Below are positions 1 through 9,388 of a stretch of DNA of 64,000 nt, piece after piece. The stretch is taken from the NCBI GenBank assembly GCA_019056595.1, contig CP036163.1:1488001-1552000 (forward strand), read 5' to 3'. The notes below the pieces were generated by a model. It had not been told where the DNA came from, did no database searches, and saw nothing but the letters and a program-made list of their open reading frames with translations. This DNA comes from Pectobacterium atrosepticum. GTDB taxonomy: Bacteria; Pseudomonadota; Gammaproteobacteria; Enterobacterales; Enterobacteriaceae. Both the position numbers and the translations under genes were made by a program. Within the stretch, counting starts at the first letter, position 1, and every line of letters begins with the position of its first letter.

Positions 1-865
1 GACCGTCGCACTGACATCACCGTTCGTCGCCAATACTGATCCCGGCACGTTCACACTCCAGGTTTTGCCATCCGTATTGACGGTGGTCTGGTAGGTCTCG
101 GTACCCACGGTGACCGTCACCGCATCACCGGCCTTCACGTCGTTATCGACCTTACCGGTCACCGCAATGGTCTGACCCGACTCGCTGGCGTTAATCACGT
201 TATCCGACGTGACATTATCGATAGTAATCGACGCGGTGGGCGCAACGATATCCACGCCATAAGCGTGGCTGGTATTGGCGGTAGTGATATTGCCGGCGGT
301 ATCGCGCGTAGTGACCGTCGCACTGACATCACCATTCGCCGCTAATACCGATCCCGGCACATTGACGCTCCAGGTCTTGCCGTCAGTATTCACTGTCGTC
401 TGGTAGGTCTCGGTACCGACTTTCACGGTGACTGCATCGCCCGCTTTGACATCGTTATCGACATTACCCGTCACCGCGATGGTCTGACCCGACTCGCTGG
501 CATTAATGACGTTATCGGAGGTGACGTTATCAATAGTAATCGACGCCGTGGGTGCCACCGTATCCACACCGTAAGCATGACTGGTATCGGCGGTAGTCAC
601 GTTGCCTGCCGTATCACGGGTAGTGACCGTCGCGGAGATATCCGCGTTCGCCGCTAATACGGTGCCCGGCACATTGACGCTCCAGGTCTTGCCATCGGTA
701 TTGACGGTGGTCTGGTAGGTCTCGGTGCCAACAGTAACGGTCACCGCATCGCCCGCTTTCACGTCGTTATCGACCTTACCGGTGACGGCGATGGTCTGGC
801 CCGACTCGCTGGCATTAATCACGTTATCCGACGTGACATCGTCGATAGAAATTGAGGCAACGGGG
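1..865 (-). repeat. 312-bp tandem coding repeats (Ig-like adhesin domains)
   Basis: The same sequence recurs at exact 312-bp steps: CGACGCGGTGGG at 229-240, CGACGCCGTGGG at 541-552 and a diverged copy at 854-865. Each unit codes 104 residues beginning near ASITIDNVTSDNVINASESG and ending in a DTAGN(V/I)TTA motif. Copies are nearly identical at DNA level, so recombination and copy-number variation are likely, and the array continues past the left edge. Confidence 0.92.
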
Positions 866-1668
866 GGCAAGGTATCAACTGTTACCGCTTCACTTCCCCC
901 TGTGCCAGGAATGCCCGCAGCATCGGTGTAACTGCCGTCAGGGATGCTGACACGGACTTCTCCCTCAAAATTGGCGGCTGGCGTCAATGTCGCCGTCCAG
1001 CGGGTAGGATCGCTAGGGTCTTGTACCAGATTCGTTATGGAGCCATTTGTTACACTGACATCACTGAGGTCAAAACCGACGGGGGGTCTTGTGAAAACAA
1101 AACTGATTGTGCCGTCACTATTGATGATAATGGTGACAGAAGACGGTGTGGTATCGGTAATATCCGTTGCGGCAGTAAGCAACGTAGATGAATCTGCGCC
1201 ATCCAGAACAGATGAAGCTCTGTCAGTAAACGATATACCTGCCGTATCATAACCAATCGGGGCCGTCACGACATCACCCGTTAGGTCCAGTACCACCGTT
1301 GAATTGAAATGCCCGCCACCGCCGTCACCTGCTTCGCCAGTGTTATCATTACCAGCGGCAGTCGCCTCTAGCACTTGCGTTGGGTCGGCACCCTGAGCGA
1401 TAGCATCTTGTATAGCAGCGACATCATTGGCGACATCCGCATTTTTCTGAGAAGACGCACTGCTTACATCGCTCCAGCGGCTATCGCGTCCCAGATCCAG
1501 TGTCTTGCCATCTGGCAACGTGATTGAAACCGCGCCGTTAGCCCCGGTTACCACTTCTTCACCGCTGTAAACCCGATCGCCAGCAACCAACAGTCTCTGG
1601 CTCCCATCAAGCGCGACGATAAAAACCTGTCCAATAACGAATTTAATGACGCCAATCACACTATTCAA
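1..1668 (-). CDS. Giant repetitive surface adhesin, LapA/BapA-like, N-terminal part (runs off left edge)
   Basis: No stop codon occurs between the proposed TTG start (1668) and the window edge, so only about 556 residues are visible. An AAGGGG ribosome site lies 8 nt before the TTG. Residues 1-70 (MNSVIGVIKFVIGQVFIVAL, then a DGxxLDLGRDSRW segment) match the N-terminal retention module of LapA-type adhesins. A TAAG motif at residues 103-106 followed by a Gly-rich linker (GDGGGG) sits where the periplasmic protease LapG cleaves LapA. After about residue 270 come Ig-like repeats of 104 residues. Such proteins are exported by type I secretion and held in the outer membrane by the N-terminal plug; the exporter is encoded divergently. 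No signal peptide is present, as expected. Function is inferred from family and context; the C-terminal secretion signal and total length lie outside the window. Confidence 0.88.
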   Translation of the reverse strand, partial: MNSVIGVIKFVIGQVFIVALDGSQRLLVAGDRVYSGEEVVTGANGAVSITLPDGKTLDLGRDSRWSDVSSASSQKNADVANDVAAIQDAIAQGADPTQVLEATAAGNDNTGEAGDGGGGHFNSTVVLDLTGDVVTAPIGYDTAGISFTDRASSVLDGADSSTLLTAATDITDTTPSSVTIIINSDGTISFVFTRPPVGFDLSDVSVTNGSITNLVQDPSDPTRWTATLTPAANFEGEVRVSIPDGSYTDAAGIPGTGGSEAVTVDTLPPVASISIDDVTSDNVINASESGQTIAVTGKVDNDVKAGDAVTVTVGTETYQTTVNTDGKTWSVNVPGTVLAANADISATVTTRDTAGNVTTADTSHAYGVDTVAPTASITIDNVTSDNVINASESGQTIAVTGNVDNDVKAGDAVTVKVGTETYQTTVNTDGKTWSVNVPGSVLAANGDVSATVTTRDTAGNITTANTSHAYGVDIVAPTASITIDNVTSDNVINASESGQTIAVTGKVDNDVKAGDAVTVTVGTETYQTTVNTDGKTWSVNVPGSVLATNGDVSATV

Positions 1669-2048
1669 AATTCTTTCCCCTTGATATCTATAATTATTTT
1701 TGTGATATTGAGATATTGCAGCTATAGATTTTGGCTATCATCCTGATAAAGTTGATTTGCTGTGTGTCGTCCTGACATTTAAAAAAAAACGCTACGATAG
1801 TGCTGCCGTTATGCGTCAAACGCTTGACTCAATGAGCGATATAATAAAAAATTCAGAATATTCTTTCCAGAACTTTACTCACTTAGAGTAGCCCTTATTT
1901 TTCTTGTATTAGGGCCCTTCAGGAATTGAAGTTAACACATTGATATAAAACGAATAAAATCAAATCAATTCGTTAAGCGCTTATATAACACCCAAGCACC
2001 CTAATAGGAATAATCACAAATAAAGTTTTTTGTGAAGGAAAACTGCTG
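1669..2048. promoter_or_regulatory. Divergent AT-rich intergenic region between adhesin and its secretion operon
   Basis: This 380-bp region lies between the adhesin (leftward) and the TolC-like gene (rightward), so it must carry promoters for both unless the latter is read from elsewhere. It is strongly AT-rich (for example around 1835-1860 and 1935-1995), the type of DNA often bound by H-NS. I could not identify a convincing -35/-10 pair or a named operator. Confidence 0.5.
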
Positions 2049-3401
2049 ATGATTCGTAGATACCGTTTTATTTTATTACCTTTTATTACTTTTTTTTCCA
2101 CAGCGACGTATGCCGATACGATCCAAGAAGCAATAAAAAGTACGCTCTACACACATCCCGAAGTGAGCGCATCCATTAATAGCCGTTTTTCTGCCGAACA
2201 CGATTTGCGCGCAGCAAAAGGTGGATATCTTCCTTCCATCACGCTGAGTGCAGGTGCTGGCCGCGAAGAGACAGACAGCCCCTCAACACGCTCCAGTATC
2301 AATAAACGTGTTGAGCTAAGCAGACAGGAATCAAGCATCAATCTGAGCCAGACGGTATTTGATGGCTTTGCCACTTCCAGCGAAGTGGGCAGACAGCGTG
2401 CGACTGTTAATTCACGTGCCTATAAAGTATTAAATACCAGTGAAGCAACGGCGTTAGATGCTGTTCAGGTGTACCTCAATGTGCTGCAACGCCAGGAATT
2501 CGTGCGTTTAGCAGAAGCCAACCTTACAAGCCATGAGCGTATTTACGATCAAATAAAGCTGCGCAGCGAGCAAGGCGTTGGGAGATTGGCCGATCTGGAT
2601 CAGGCTGAAGCGCGTTTAGCACAAGCGCGCAACAACATGCTGACAGAAAAAACCAATCTGGATGATGCCAAAATCAACTACATGAGCGTTGTAGGGAAAG
2701 TACCTGAGAGTTTGGTCGTGCCCGATGCGTCTGCGATAAAACTCCCCGCCTCATTGGAGGAAGCACAGCGCATCATGCTGGCGAACAGCCCGGCGCTGAA
2801 ATCTGCAGAGTCAGATATTGAAGCCACTCAGCAACAGTATGAAACTTCAAAATCAACGTTTTATCCACGTCTCAATGTTGAACTCTCTCGCACAATGGAT
2901 AACAACGTTGACGGGACACGCGGCCAAAACAATGAGTGGCAGGCGATGCTACGGATGCGCTACAACCTGTATGAAGGCGGTAGCAGCAAGGCCAACATGG
3001 AATCCAAAGCTTATCAGGTAAAAGAAGCACAGGATGTCCGAAATAATGCTCTGCGCCTGCTGAATGAAGAACTCAAGCTAGCCTGGTCAGCGTTAAACAA
3101 CTCCCGTCAGCAGGTTCCGATTGCCGCTGAATACGCGGACCGCAGTATGAAAGTACGTACCGCCTATCAGAAGCAATTTGGTCTGGGGGAAAGGACGCTA
3201 TTGGACTTGCTAGACAGCGAAAACGAGCTATTCACCGCGCAACGCCGTCTGGTCGAGGTTCGCTTCATCGCCCTCTATACCGAATACCGGATCACATCAC
3301 GCATGGGAGAGCTATTAAACCGTTTATCGATCCCAGCTCCTGATGCGGGTACCAGCTTGACAAACATGACAACCCACGCAGAGTTGCCAAGCCTCAATTA
3401 A
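2049..3401 (+). CDS. TolC-family outer-membrane factor of the type I secretion system (LapE-like)
   Basis: Outer-membrane channel of a type I secretion system, 450 residues. A signal peptide (MIRRYRFILLPFITFFSTATYA, cut before DTIQEA) is followed by two outer-membrane-efflux repeats rich in heptad-like helices. The C-terminal motif around GERTLLDLLDSENELFTAQR is typical of this family. The ATG is preceded by GAAGGA. It is the first gene of an operon with the ABC exporter and fusion protein (78-nt gap). With the adhesin encoded divergently, it probably forms the exit duct for that adhesin. It is a dedicated paralogue, not housekeeping TolC, judged by context. Confidence 0.9.
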   Translation: MIRRYRFILLPFITFFSTATYADTIQEAIKSTLYTHPEVSASINSRFSAEHDLRAAKGGYLPSITLSAGAGREETDSPSTRSSINKRVELSRQESSINLSQTVFDGFATSSEVGRQRATVNSRAYKVLNTSEATALDAVQVYLNVLQRQEFVRLAEANLTSHERIYDQIKLRSEQGVGRLADLDQAEARLAQARNNMLTEKTNLDDAKINYMSVVGKVPESLVVPDASAIKLPASLEEAQRIMLANSPALKSAESDIEATQQQYETSKSTFYPRLNVELSRTMDNNVDGTRGQNNEWQAMLRMRYNLYEGGSSKANMESKAYQVKEAQDVRNNALRLLNEELKLAWSALNNSRQQVPIAAEYADRSMKVRTAYQKQFGLGERTLLDLLDSENELFTAQRRLVEVRFIALYTEYRITSRMGELLNRLSIPAPDAGTSLTNMTTHAELPSLN

Positions 3402-3479
3402 TATATTTCATTAGTCAGACGGCGATAAATTATGGTTTATATGCGAGTGAATTACGTTGCGTAAGGGACGTTCAGTTAA

Positions 3480-5696
3480 ATGAAGTTGCATTCAGTAGAA
3501 GAGACGAAGGGTTCTGATGAATCAGTCGCCCATGAGCCTATCGTTCATGAACCCATCGTCTATGAAAATAGCGACCCTCGCAGCCGTCACGATGATCCTT
3601 TATTGGATAGTTTGCTGATCCTCTGTACTTTACAGGGGAAATCCGTCAGCCGTACTACACTCACCGCCGGGCTACCGTTAGCCAACCAGAGGTTGTCCGT
3701 AAAATTGCTCCCAAGAGCCGCTGCACGTGCGGGATTACAAGGACGCGTTCTCAAGCGTTCTCTGAATAAAATTTCTGAGATGTCGCTCCCTGCAATGCTG
3801 TTATTACGGGAAGGAAGAGCGGCGATTCTGTTAGGTTGGAACCCTGACGGTAGTGCACGCCTGATGCCCAGTGAGACAGAAGGCGGAGAAATTTCCGTTG
3901 AGCACAATACACTGCAACAAAATTACCTTGGTTTGGTGATGTTCGCCCAGCCTCGCCATCAGTTCGATCTACAGAACCCGTCTCTGATTCCTCGCACCAA
4001 ATCCTGGTTCAAGGATACGCTTAAGCTTTCACGTTCGCTCTATCTCGATGCCATTCTCGCCAGTTTACTGGTGAACATTATCGCGCTTGCCACACCGTTG
4101 TTCGTGATGAATGTCTATGACAGGGTCGTGCCTAATCAGTCAACAGCGACATTGTGGGTGCTGGCTATCGGCGTTACCGGTGCTTTTGTTTTCGATTTGA
4201 TACTCAAAACACTGCGCGGCATTTGTCTCGATATGGCGGGCAAAAAAACCGATCTGATTATTTCAGCCACGTTATTTGAACGTATTACCGGTATGTCGAT
4301 GAAGGCTCGGCCAGCACGGGTCGGTAGCTTTGCACAAAATATCCATGAATTTCAGTCGCTCAGAGATTTCCTTTCTTCACTGACGCTGACGACGCTGATC
4401 GATTTTCCTTTTACGCTGCTTCTGCTGTTGGTTATCGGCATCATCGGCGGCCCACTGGTCTGGGTTTCCATACTGGCCTACCCGATTGCCCTATTGGCGA
4501 GTTGGGCGATGCAAAAACCGCTGTCCGCTACGATCGAGAAAACGATGCACCTTGCCAGTGAACGGCAGGCTACGTTGATCGAAACGTTGAGCTGTCTGGA
4601 TGCGATCAAGGTCAACAATGCGGAAAGCGAACGGCAGCACCAGTGGGAACAGACGATTGGCAGCCTGAGCAAGCTGGAAATGCGGGTGAAAGCGTTATCC
4701 TCACTGGCGGTGAATCTGACGCAGTGGTTCCAGCAATTTGCTGGCGTTGCCATGATTGTCGTCGGTGTCTATATGCTGATTAACGGCAAACTCAGCATGG
4801 GTGGACTTATTGCCTGTTACATGTTGAACGGCAGAGCGCTCATGCCGTTAGGCCAACTGTCTGGCTTGGTCAGCCGTTACCAGCAGGCACGTTTAACGAT
4901 GCAAACGACTGAACAGATGATGCAACTGCCGCAAGAACGTAGCGATAACGAACGCCCACTAAAGCGCGAAAGCATCCGAGGTGGCATCGAATTTCGCGAT
5001 GTGACGTTCAATTATCCAGAACAAAAAACCAGTTCGCTGCAAAGCATCAGCCTGACTATCGCTCCCGGCGAGAAAGTGGGCGTCATTGGCCGCAGCGGCT
5101 CCGGTAAAAGTTCGCTACAAAAGCTGATCGTGAATCTCTATCAGCCGGATGCGGGCAATATTCTGATCGATGGTGTCGATGCCCGTCAGTTGGATGTCAG
5201 CGATTTGCGCCACAATATTGGCTATGTTCCTCAGGATATTCAGTTATTCAGCGGATCGCTGCGCAATAATCTCATTAGCGGCGCACGCTATGTCGAAGAC
5301 GAAGCTATGTTGCGAGCCGCCGAAATTTCTGGGGTGAACGAGTTTGCACGTCTGCACCCCGATGGTTACAACCTTCAGGTTGGCGAACGTGGTCAACAAC
5401 TCTCCGGCGGGCAGCGTCAGGCTGTCGCAATAGCCAGGGCGCTGTTGCTCGATCCGCCGATTCTGGTGCTCGATGAACCCACCAGTTCGATGGATAACAC
5501 CAGCGAAGATCGACTAAAGCAGGCTCTGGCCCCCGTGATTGCCGAGAAAACGCTCTTGCTGGTCACCCATCGGGTTTCCATGCTAGCGCTGGTCGATCGT
5601 TTAGTGATTGTCGACAGAGGTAAAATTATTGCTGATGGGCCGAAAGCGATCGTGATGGACGCGTTGAAGAAGGGGCAGATCAATGCGTCTCGGTAA
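3480..5696 (+). CDS. Type I secretion ABC transporter (LapB-like, degenerate C39 peptidase domain)
   Basis: Inner-membrane ATPase of the type I exporter, 738 residues. Residues about 35-155 resemble a C39-like domain, but I see no catalytic Cys/His arrangement, so it should bind substrate and not cleave a leader. Membrane helices lie about 190-450. The nucleotide-binding domain has Walker A GRSGSGKS (537-544), Q-loop YVPQDIQ, signature LSGGQ (641-645), Walker B LVLDEP (about 662) and H-loop VTHR. The reading frame overlaps the next gene by 14 nt, indicating translational coupling. The predicted cargo is the divergently encoded adhesin. Confidence 0.92.
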   Translation: MKLHSVEETKGSDESVAHEPIVHEPIVYENSDPRSRHDDPLLDSLLILCTLQGKSVSRTTLTAGLPLANQRLSVKLLPRAAARAGLQGRVLKRSLNKISEMSLPAMLLLREGRAAILLGWNPDGSARLMPSETEGGEISVEHNTLQQNYLGLVMFAQPRHQFDLQNPSLIPRTKSWFKDTLKLSRSLYLDAILASLLVNIIALATPLFVMNVYDRVVPNQSTATLWVLAIGVTGAFVFDLILKTLRGICLDMAGKKTDLIISATLFERITGMSMKARPARVGSFAQNIHEFQSLRDFLSSLTLTTLIDFPFTLLLLLVIGIIGGPLVWVSILAYPIALLASWAMQKPLSATIEKTMHLASERQATLIETLSCLDAIKVNNAESERQHQWEQTIGSLSKLEMRVKALSSLAVNLTQWFQQFAGVAMIVVGVYMLINGKLSMGGLIACYMLNGRALMPLGQLSGLVSRYQQARLTMQTTEQMMQLPQERSDNERPLKRESIRGGIEFRDVTFNYPEQKTSSLQSISLTIAPGEKVGVIGRSGSGKSSLQKLIVNLYQPDAGNILIDGVDARQLDVSDLRHNIGYVPQDIQLFSGSLRNNLISGARYVEDEAMLRAAEISGVNEFARLHPDGYNLQVGERGQQLSGGQRQAVAIARALLLDPPILVLDEPTSSMDNTSEDRLKQALAPVIAEKTLLLVTHRVSMLALVDRLVIVDRGKIIADGPKAIVMDALKKGQINASR

Positions 5697-7044
5697 ATAT
5701 ATCAAACGAATCAAACGATATTTTGTCGGCGGAGACGAAGAAAGCCTGCAAACGATGCCAGAAGTGAGTCGGGCAATGGCTGAGGATTCGCCACGCTCTA
5801 TTCGCTTCACGCTATGGGCTATCGGTGCTTTTTTCCTGTTTTTCATCCTGTGGGCCGGGCTTGCGAATATTGATGAAGTCACTCGGGGCGATGGGAAAGC
5901 GATCCCTTCTTCTCGGCTACAAAAAATCCAAAATCTGGAAGGTGGCATTGTCACAGAAGTGTTCATCCGTGAGGGTCAGGTGGTTAATGCAGGCGACCCT
6001 TTACTGCGCCTTGATGATACGCGTTTTGCTTCTAACGTCGGTGAAACCGAAGCCGATCGGCTTGCGCTACTGTCACGAATTGAGCGCCTGACTGCCGAAA
6101 TCAGCGGTCAGGAGTTAGTGCTTTCAGAAGAAATTACGACGCAAGCACCTAAAGTCGCGGCAGGAGAAAAAGAGCTTTATAACAGCCGCCGTCAGCAGCT
6201 TCATAATGAGATATCCGGCTTGGAAGAGCAGTTGATTCAGCGCCGTCAGGAACTGAGGGATTTCTCTGCCAAGGAGATTCAGTTCCGCAATAGTCTAGGC
6301 CTGCTTCAGCAAGAAATTAAAATGTCAGAACCGCTGATCGCAGAAGGCGCCATTTCTAAAGTAGAAGTTTTACGCCTGCGCCGTGCTGAAGTCGAAACCC
6401 GTGGTCAGCTTGATTCTATCAAACTCTCCATACCACGGGCGGAGTCCGCGACTAAAGAGAGCGAGAATAAAATAGAGGAAACGCGCAGCCGCTATAGAAG
6501 CGAAGCGTTATCTCAGCTCAGCGAAGCACAAACTAACCTAAACAAAATTGAAGCCACGGGTAAAGCACTCGAAGATCGCGTAAACCGAACGCTGGTTGTG
6601 TCTCCTGTTCGCGGTATCGTGCAGCAGGTTTTGGTGAATACCATCGGTGGAGTGATTCAACCGGGTAGTGATCTGGTGGAAATTGTTCCGCTGGATGACA
6701 AATTGTTAGTCGAAGCTAAAATTCGCCCTCAGGATATTGCCTTTTTGCACCCAGGTCAGGATGCCATAATAAAATTGACAGCCTATGACTACACCATCTA
6801 CGGCGGTTTAAAAGGTCAGTTGGAACAAATTAGCCCAGACACCGTAACGGATAAAGAAGGGAATAGTTTTTATATTATTCGGCTACGGACTGATAAGAAT
6901 TATTTAGGTTCAGCCGATAAACCCCTTCTTATCATTCCTGGCATGGTGGCCTCTGTTGATATAATAACGGGAAAGAAAACCATCCTCAGTTATTTGTTAA
7001 AGCCGATTATTCGCGCAAAAGCAGAAGCACTACGCGAAAGATAA
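5683..7044 (+). CDS. HlyD-family membrane fusion protein of type I secretion (LapC-like)
   Basis: Periplasmic adaptor linking ABC exporter and outer-membrane factor, 453 residues. It has a short basic cytoplasmic N-terminus, one membrane helix (about residues 42-61), a biotinyl-lipoyl-like half-motif (KIQNLEGGIVTEVFIREGQ), a long coiled-coil hairpin (about 130-310, Glu/Gln/Arg-rich) and a C-terminal beta-barrel containing the conserved PGMVASVDIITGKK segment. It starts inside the end of the ABC gene and is followed immediately by a strong terminator, closing the three-gene operon. Confidence 0.93.
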   Translation: MRLGKYIKRIKRYFVGGDEESLQTMPEVSRAMAEDSPRSIRFTLWAIGAFFLFFILWAGLANIDEVTRGDGKAIPSSRLQKIQNLEGGIVTEVFIREGQVVNAGDPLLRLDDTRFASNVGETEADRLALLSRIERLTAEISGQELVLSEEITTQAPKVAAGEKELYNSRRQQLHNEISGLEEQLIQRRQELRDFSAKEIQFRNSLGLLQQEIKMSEPLIAEGAISKVEVLRLRRAEVETRGQLDSIKLSIPRAESATKESENKIEETRSRYRSEALSQLSEAQTNLNKIEATGKALEDRVNRTLVVSPVRGIVQQVLVNTIGGVIQPGSDLVEIVPLDDKLLVEAKIRPQDIAFLHPGQDAIIKLTAYDYTIYGGLKGQLEQISPDTVTDKEGNSFYIIRLRTDKNYLGSADKPLLIIPGMVASVDIITGKKTILSYLLKPIIRAKAEALRER

Positions 7045-7048
7045 TAAA

Positions 7049-7075
7049 AAGGCGCTCAATTGAGCGCCTTTTTTC
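7049..7075. terminator. Bidirectional Rho-independent terminator
   Basis: Perfect hairpin GGCGCTCAATTGAGCGCC with T-tracts on both sides (TTTTTT rightward, TTTTTATTA leftward). It ends the secretion operon and also serves the convergent diguanylate cyclase gene ending at 7087. Confidence 0.93.
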
Positions 7076-7086
7076 TATTCTATTTG

Positions 7087-8601
7087 TTAGTGATCGTTCA
7101 TGCTGTGATAAATCTGAGTTTGGCTTCGCCCCATAGCTTTAGCCTGATACATGGCAGAATCGGCATTAATTGCCAACGTCAGAGAGTCGGAACCGTGCTC
7201 TGGGTACAGAGCAATACCGATACTGCATGATATATCAAGCATTTTACCATTGATCTCAAAAGGTTTATTCAACGCGTTATGAATTTTATCTGCAACATAA
7301 AGTGTATTATCAATTTCTTTAATGCCCTGAAGCAGAATAATGAATTCATCACCGCTACGGCGATATACCGTATCTGAATCCCTAACCGCACCACGCATAC
7401 GTGCAGCGGCTTCTTTTAATAGCAAATCTCCGACAGCATGTCCGAATGAATCATTTATCTGTTTAAATTTATCGAGATCCAAGAACATCAGCGCGATTTT
7501 CCTGCCTGTTTGTTTAGATAACAAAATCGCCTGTTCCATTTGCTCGGCGAACGTCAGGCCGTTAGCCAATGATGTTAATGAGTCATAGTGCGCCAGTTGC
7601 CGATAGTGTTCCTCGCTGCGCCGCAGCATATCGATGGCATGATAGCGCTCAATAGCGATCGCAATCAGCTGTGCCGATTTCTCTATAGAGAAAATTTCGT
7701 CTTCGGTCGGCACATACACTTTGCGGTGGTAAACACTTAAAACACCTAATATTTCTTTGTTCTGACCGATGATAGGTTCAGACCAACAGGAACGCAGCCC
7801 AGCATATAATGCGAGCCCTTTGTACAGCGACCAATGTGGATGAACTGAGATATCATCAGCGACTACGCGTTTACCGGTATAAGCCGCTGTCCCAAAAGAA
7901 GCGACACCGTCGGCAATTTTCACGTTGTGAATGGCATTTTTATAAAAACCCGGCAGGCTCGGCGCAGATCCAAGCGTCAGACATTTCTTGTCTTTATCAA
8001 CTAGCAGTACAGAACAGACAATACGGCCAGGGTTTTTTTCCTCAACGCTGAAAATGATCGCATCCAGGATATCCTTCAGCGGCGCACCGCTTGATAACAG
8101 CTCTAGCGCACGATTGTATGAATTATCATGATGCTCCTGTGATTTTCGCTCCGTAATATCTAATTTAATGCCGACATACTGGGTCGTGTTACTCGCCTTA
8201 TTATATATTTTAACGATATTGGCCTTTTCCCAATACAACTGCCCATCTTTACGTCGGTTAACGAACTCACCACTCCAAACATTACCTTTATTTATGGTAG
8301 CCCACAGATCTTCATAGACGCTGGCATTGGTCATACCGGAGTTTAATATATTTGTTTTTTTGCCAATAACCTCATCCGGCATATAGCCAGACATGGTAAT
8401 AAACTGACGATTTACATAAATAATTTCACAATTTTCATCTGCGATCATAATTGAGGCAGGACTATATTCCATTGCAAAGAAAGTCATGTTGAGAAAATCT
8501 TGTTTTTTCTGCTCAGTTTTAAACTTTTGTTTAATTTTTCTATTTTTTACAGAAGAAAACAATAACAGTAGCAATAGTAGGGTTATTATAATTTCATACA
8601 C
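7087..8601 (-). CDS. Membrane PAS-GAF diguanylate cyclase with non-canonical SGDEF active site
   Basis: Predicted to make c-di-GMP from two GTP at the inner membrane; 504 residues. GTG start with GAGGAG 9 nt upstream. An N-terminal membrane helix (YEIIITLLLLLLLFSS) is followed by PAS/PAC (about 45-150), GAF (about 165-325) and a GGDEF domain (about 335-500). The active-site motif is SGDEF (416-420), so the first Gly is Ser. The inhibitory I-site RDSD (407-410) is kept five residues upstream, and DLDKFKQIND and the DSAMYQAK segment look intact. I recall the P. atrosepticum protein ECA3270, reported as an active cyclase with SGDEF that raises secreted adhesin levels; this looks like its orthologue. 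It converges on the secretion operon. Confidence 0.92.
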   Translation of the reverse strand: MYEIIITLLLLLLLFSSVKNRKIKQKFKTEQKKQDFLNMTFFAMEYSPASIMIADENCEIIYVNRQFITMSGYMPDEVIGKKTNILNSGMTNASVYEDLWATINKGNVWSGEFVNRRKDGQLYWEKANIVKIYNKASNTTQYVGIKLDITERKSQEHHDNSYNRALELLSSGAPLKDILDAIIFSVEEKNPGRIVCSVLLVDKDKKCLTLGSAPSLPGFYKNAIHNVKIADGVASFGTAAYTGKRVVADDISVHPHWSLYKGLALYAGLRSCWSEPIIGQNKEILGVLSVYHRKVYVPTEDEIFSIEKSAQLIAIAIERYHAIDMLRRSEEHYRQLAHYDSLTSLANGLTFAEQMEQAILLSKQTGRKIALMFLDLDKFKQINDSFGHAVGDLLLKEAAARMRGAVRDSDTVYRRSGDEFIILLQGIKEIDNTLYVADKIHNALNKPFEINGKMLDISCSIGIALYPEHGSDSLTLAINADSAMYQAKAMGRSQTQIYHSMNDH

Positions 8602-9388
8602 AATAACACTCTCCTCAGGCCCGGGTGGTCCTGATCGTACAAATCACAACGCTGATGACGAAAAATCTCGGTAACAAACCCCCACCCCGTAGATTTTCAG
8701 GGTTGGTGCATTTCCGGAGAGCAGAAAGGATGAAAGAAAAAACGCTCCATGAAGCAGGAGTATTTAGAAACATAGCAACGTCAGCATAAAGCCCTCGCAT
8801 ATCACTGTGCGCAAATAAAAACAGCAAATTCAAAAGAGTATCTTAATTTAATAGTAGTAATTGTTCGGGTTATAAGCTTCTCTAATGGAATAAAAGAATA
8901 TTCCTAAAGGTACATAGCAATATATTCTGAACGTCAATTTTTTGTAAGCAAATCAATTATACCAATAAGTATCATTGTTTTAATCAACAAAATCTATCAC
9001 AAAATGATTTTTGATCGTTAACAGTAAACATTATATTTTTTTACCATTAAAAATCAAATAATTAAAAGAAAAAAATAAAATCATTAACGCAAACCTCCGA
9101 TTATATATGTCATAATTTGATGCAAAATCTGCAGCCCTCCTTTCTTTAGCCTCTTTAAAATTAAACACCGTCATAACAAATAAAATAAGAATCAAATAAC
9201 AAAAATAAAACAAAAAACAGCATTTTACTTTGTCACCTAGAGGAAAAATCAAAATACTTTAGTTGAGTGTTTTTTATACAAAAATGAAACGTTAGGGAAT
9301 ATAATGAATTGATATGGCGAAGGGCGAGCGGGGAACCGATAGCAGTACGTTAATAAGTAAAGTGATAGCCTAAACAACAGGTTATCAC
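8602..9388. other. 787-bp AT-rich gap without a convincing gene
   Basis: Between the EAL gene and the cyclase gene. It is very AT-rich from about 8880 to 9300. Short open frames exist (8615-8833 and 9031-9252, minus strand), but they lack good ribosome sites and family resemblance. The region presumably includes the promoter of the cyclase gene and the end of the EAL transcript. I see no clear terminator hairpin or RNA gene. Confidence 0.5.

Noticed and set aside
1-865. Possibility of a CRISPR array from the regular repeats
   Set aside because: The period is 312 bp, and repeats and 'spacers' are equally conserved and in frame; they are protein domains.
1-1252. Plus-strand frames across the repeated region at the left end
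   Set aside because: The minus strand is open without interruption and encodes a recognisable adhesin; the plus frames are fragments interrupted by stops.
8615-8833. 72-codon minus-strand frame in the AT-rich gap
   Set aside because: No recognisable family, no good ribosome site, and low-complexity surroundings; treated as chance.
9031-9252. 73-codon hydrophobic minus-strand frame
   Set aside because: TTG start without ribosome site in extremely AT-rich DNA; Phe/Leu/Ile-rich composition expected by chance.
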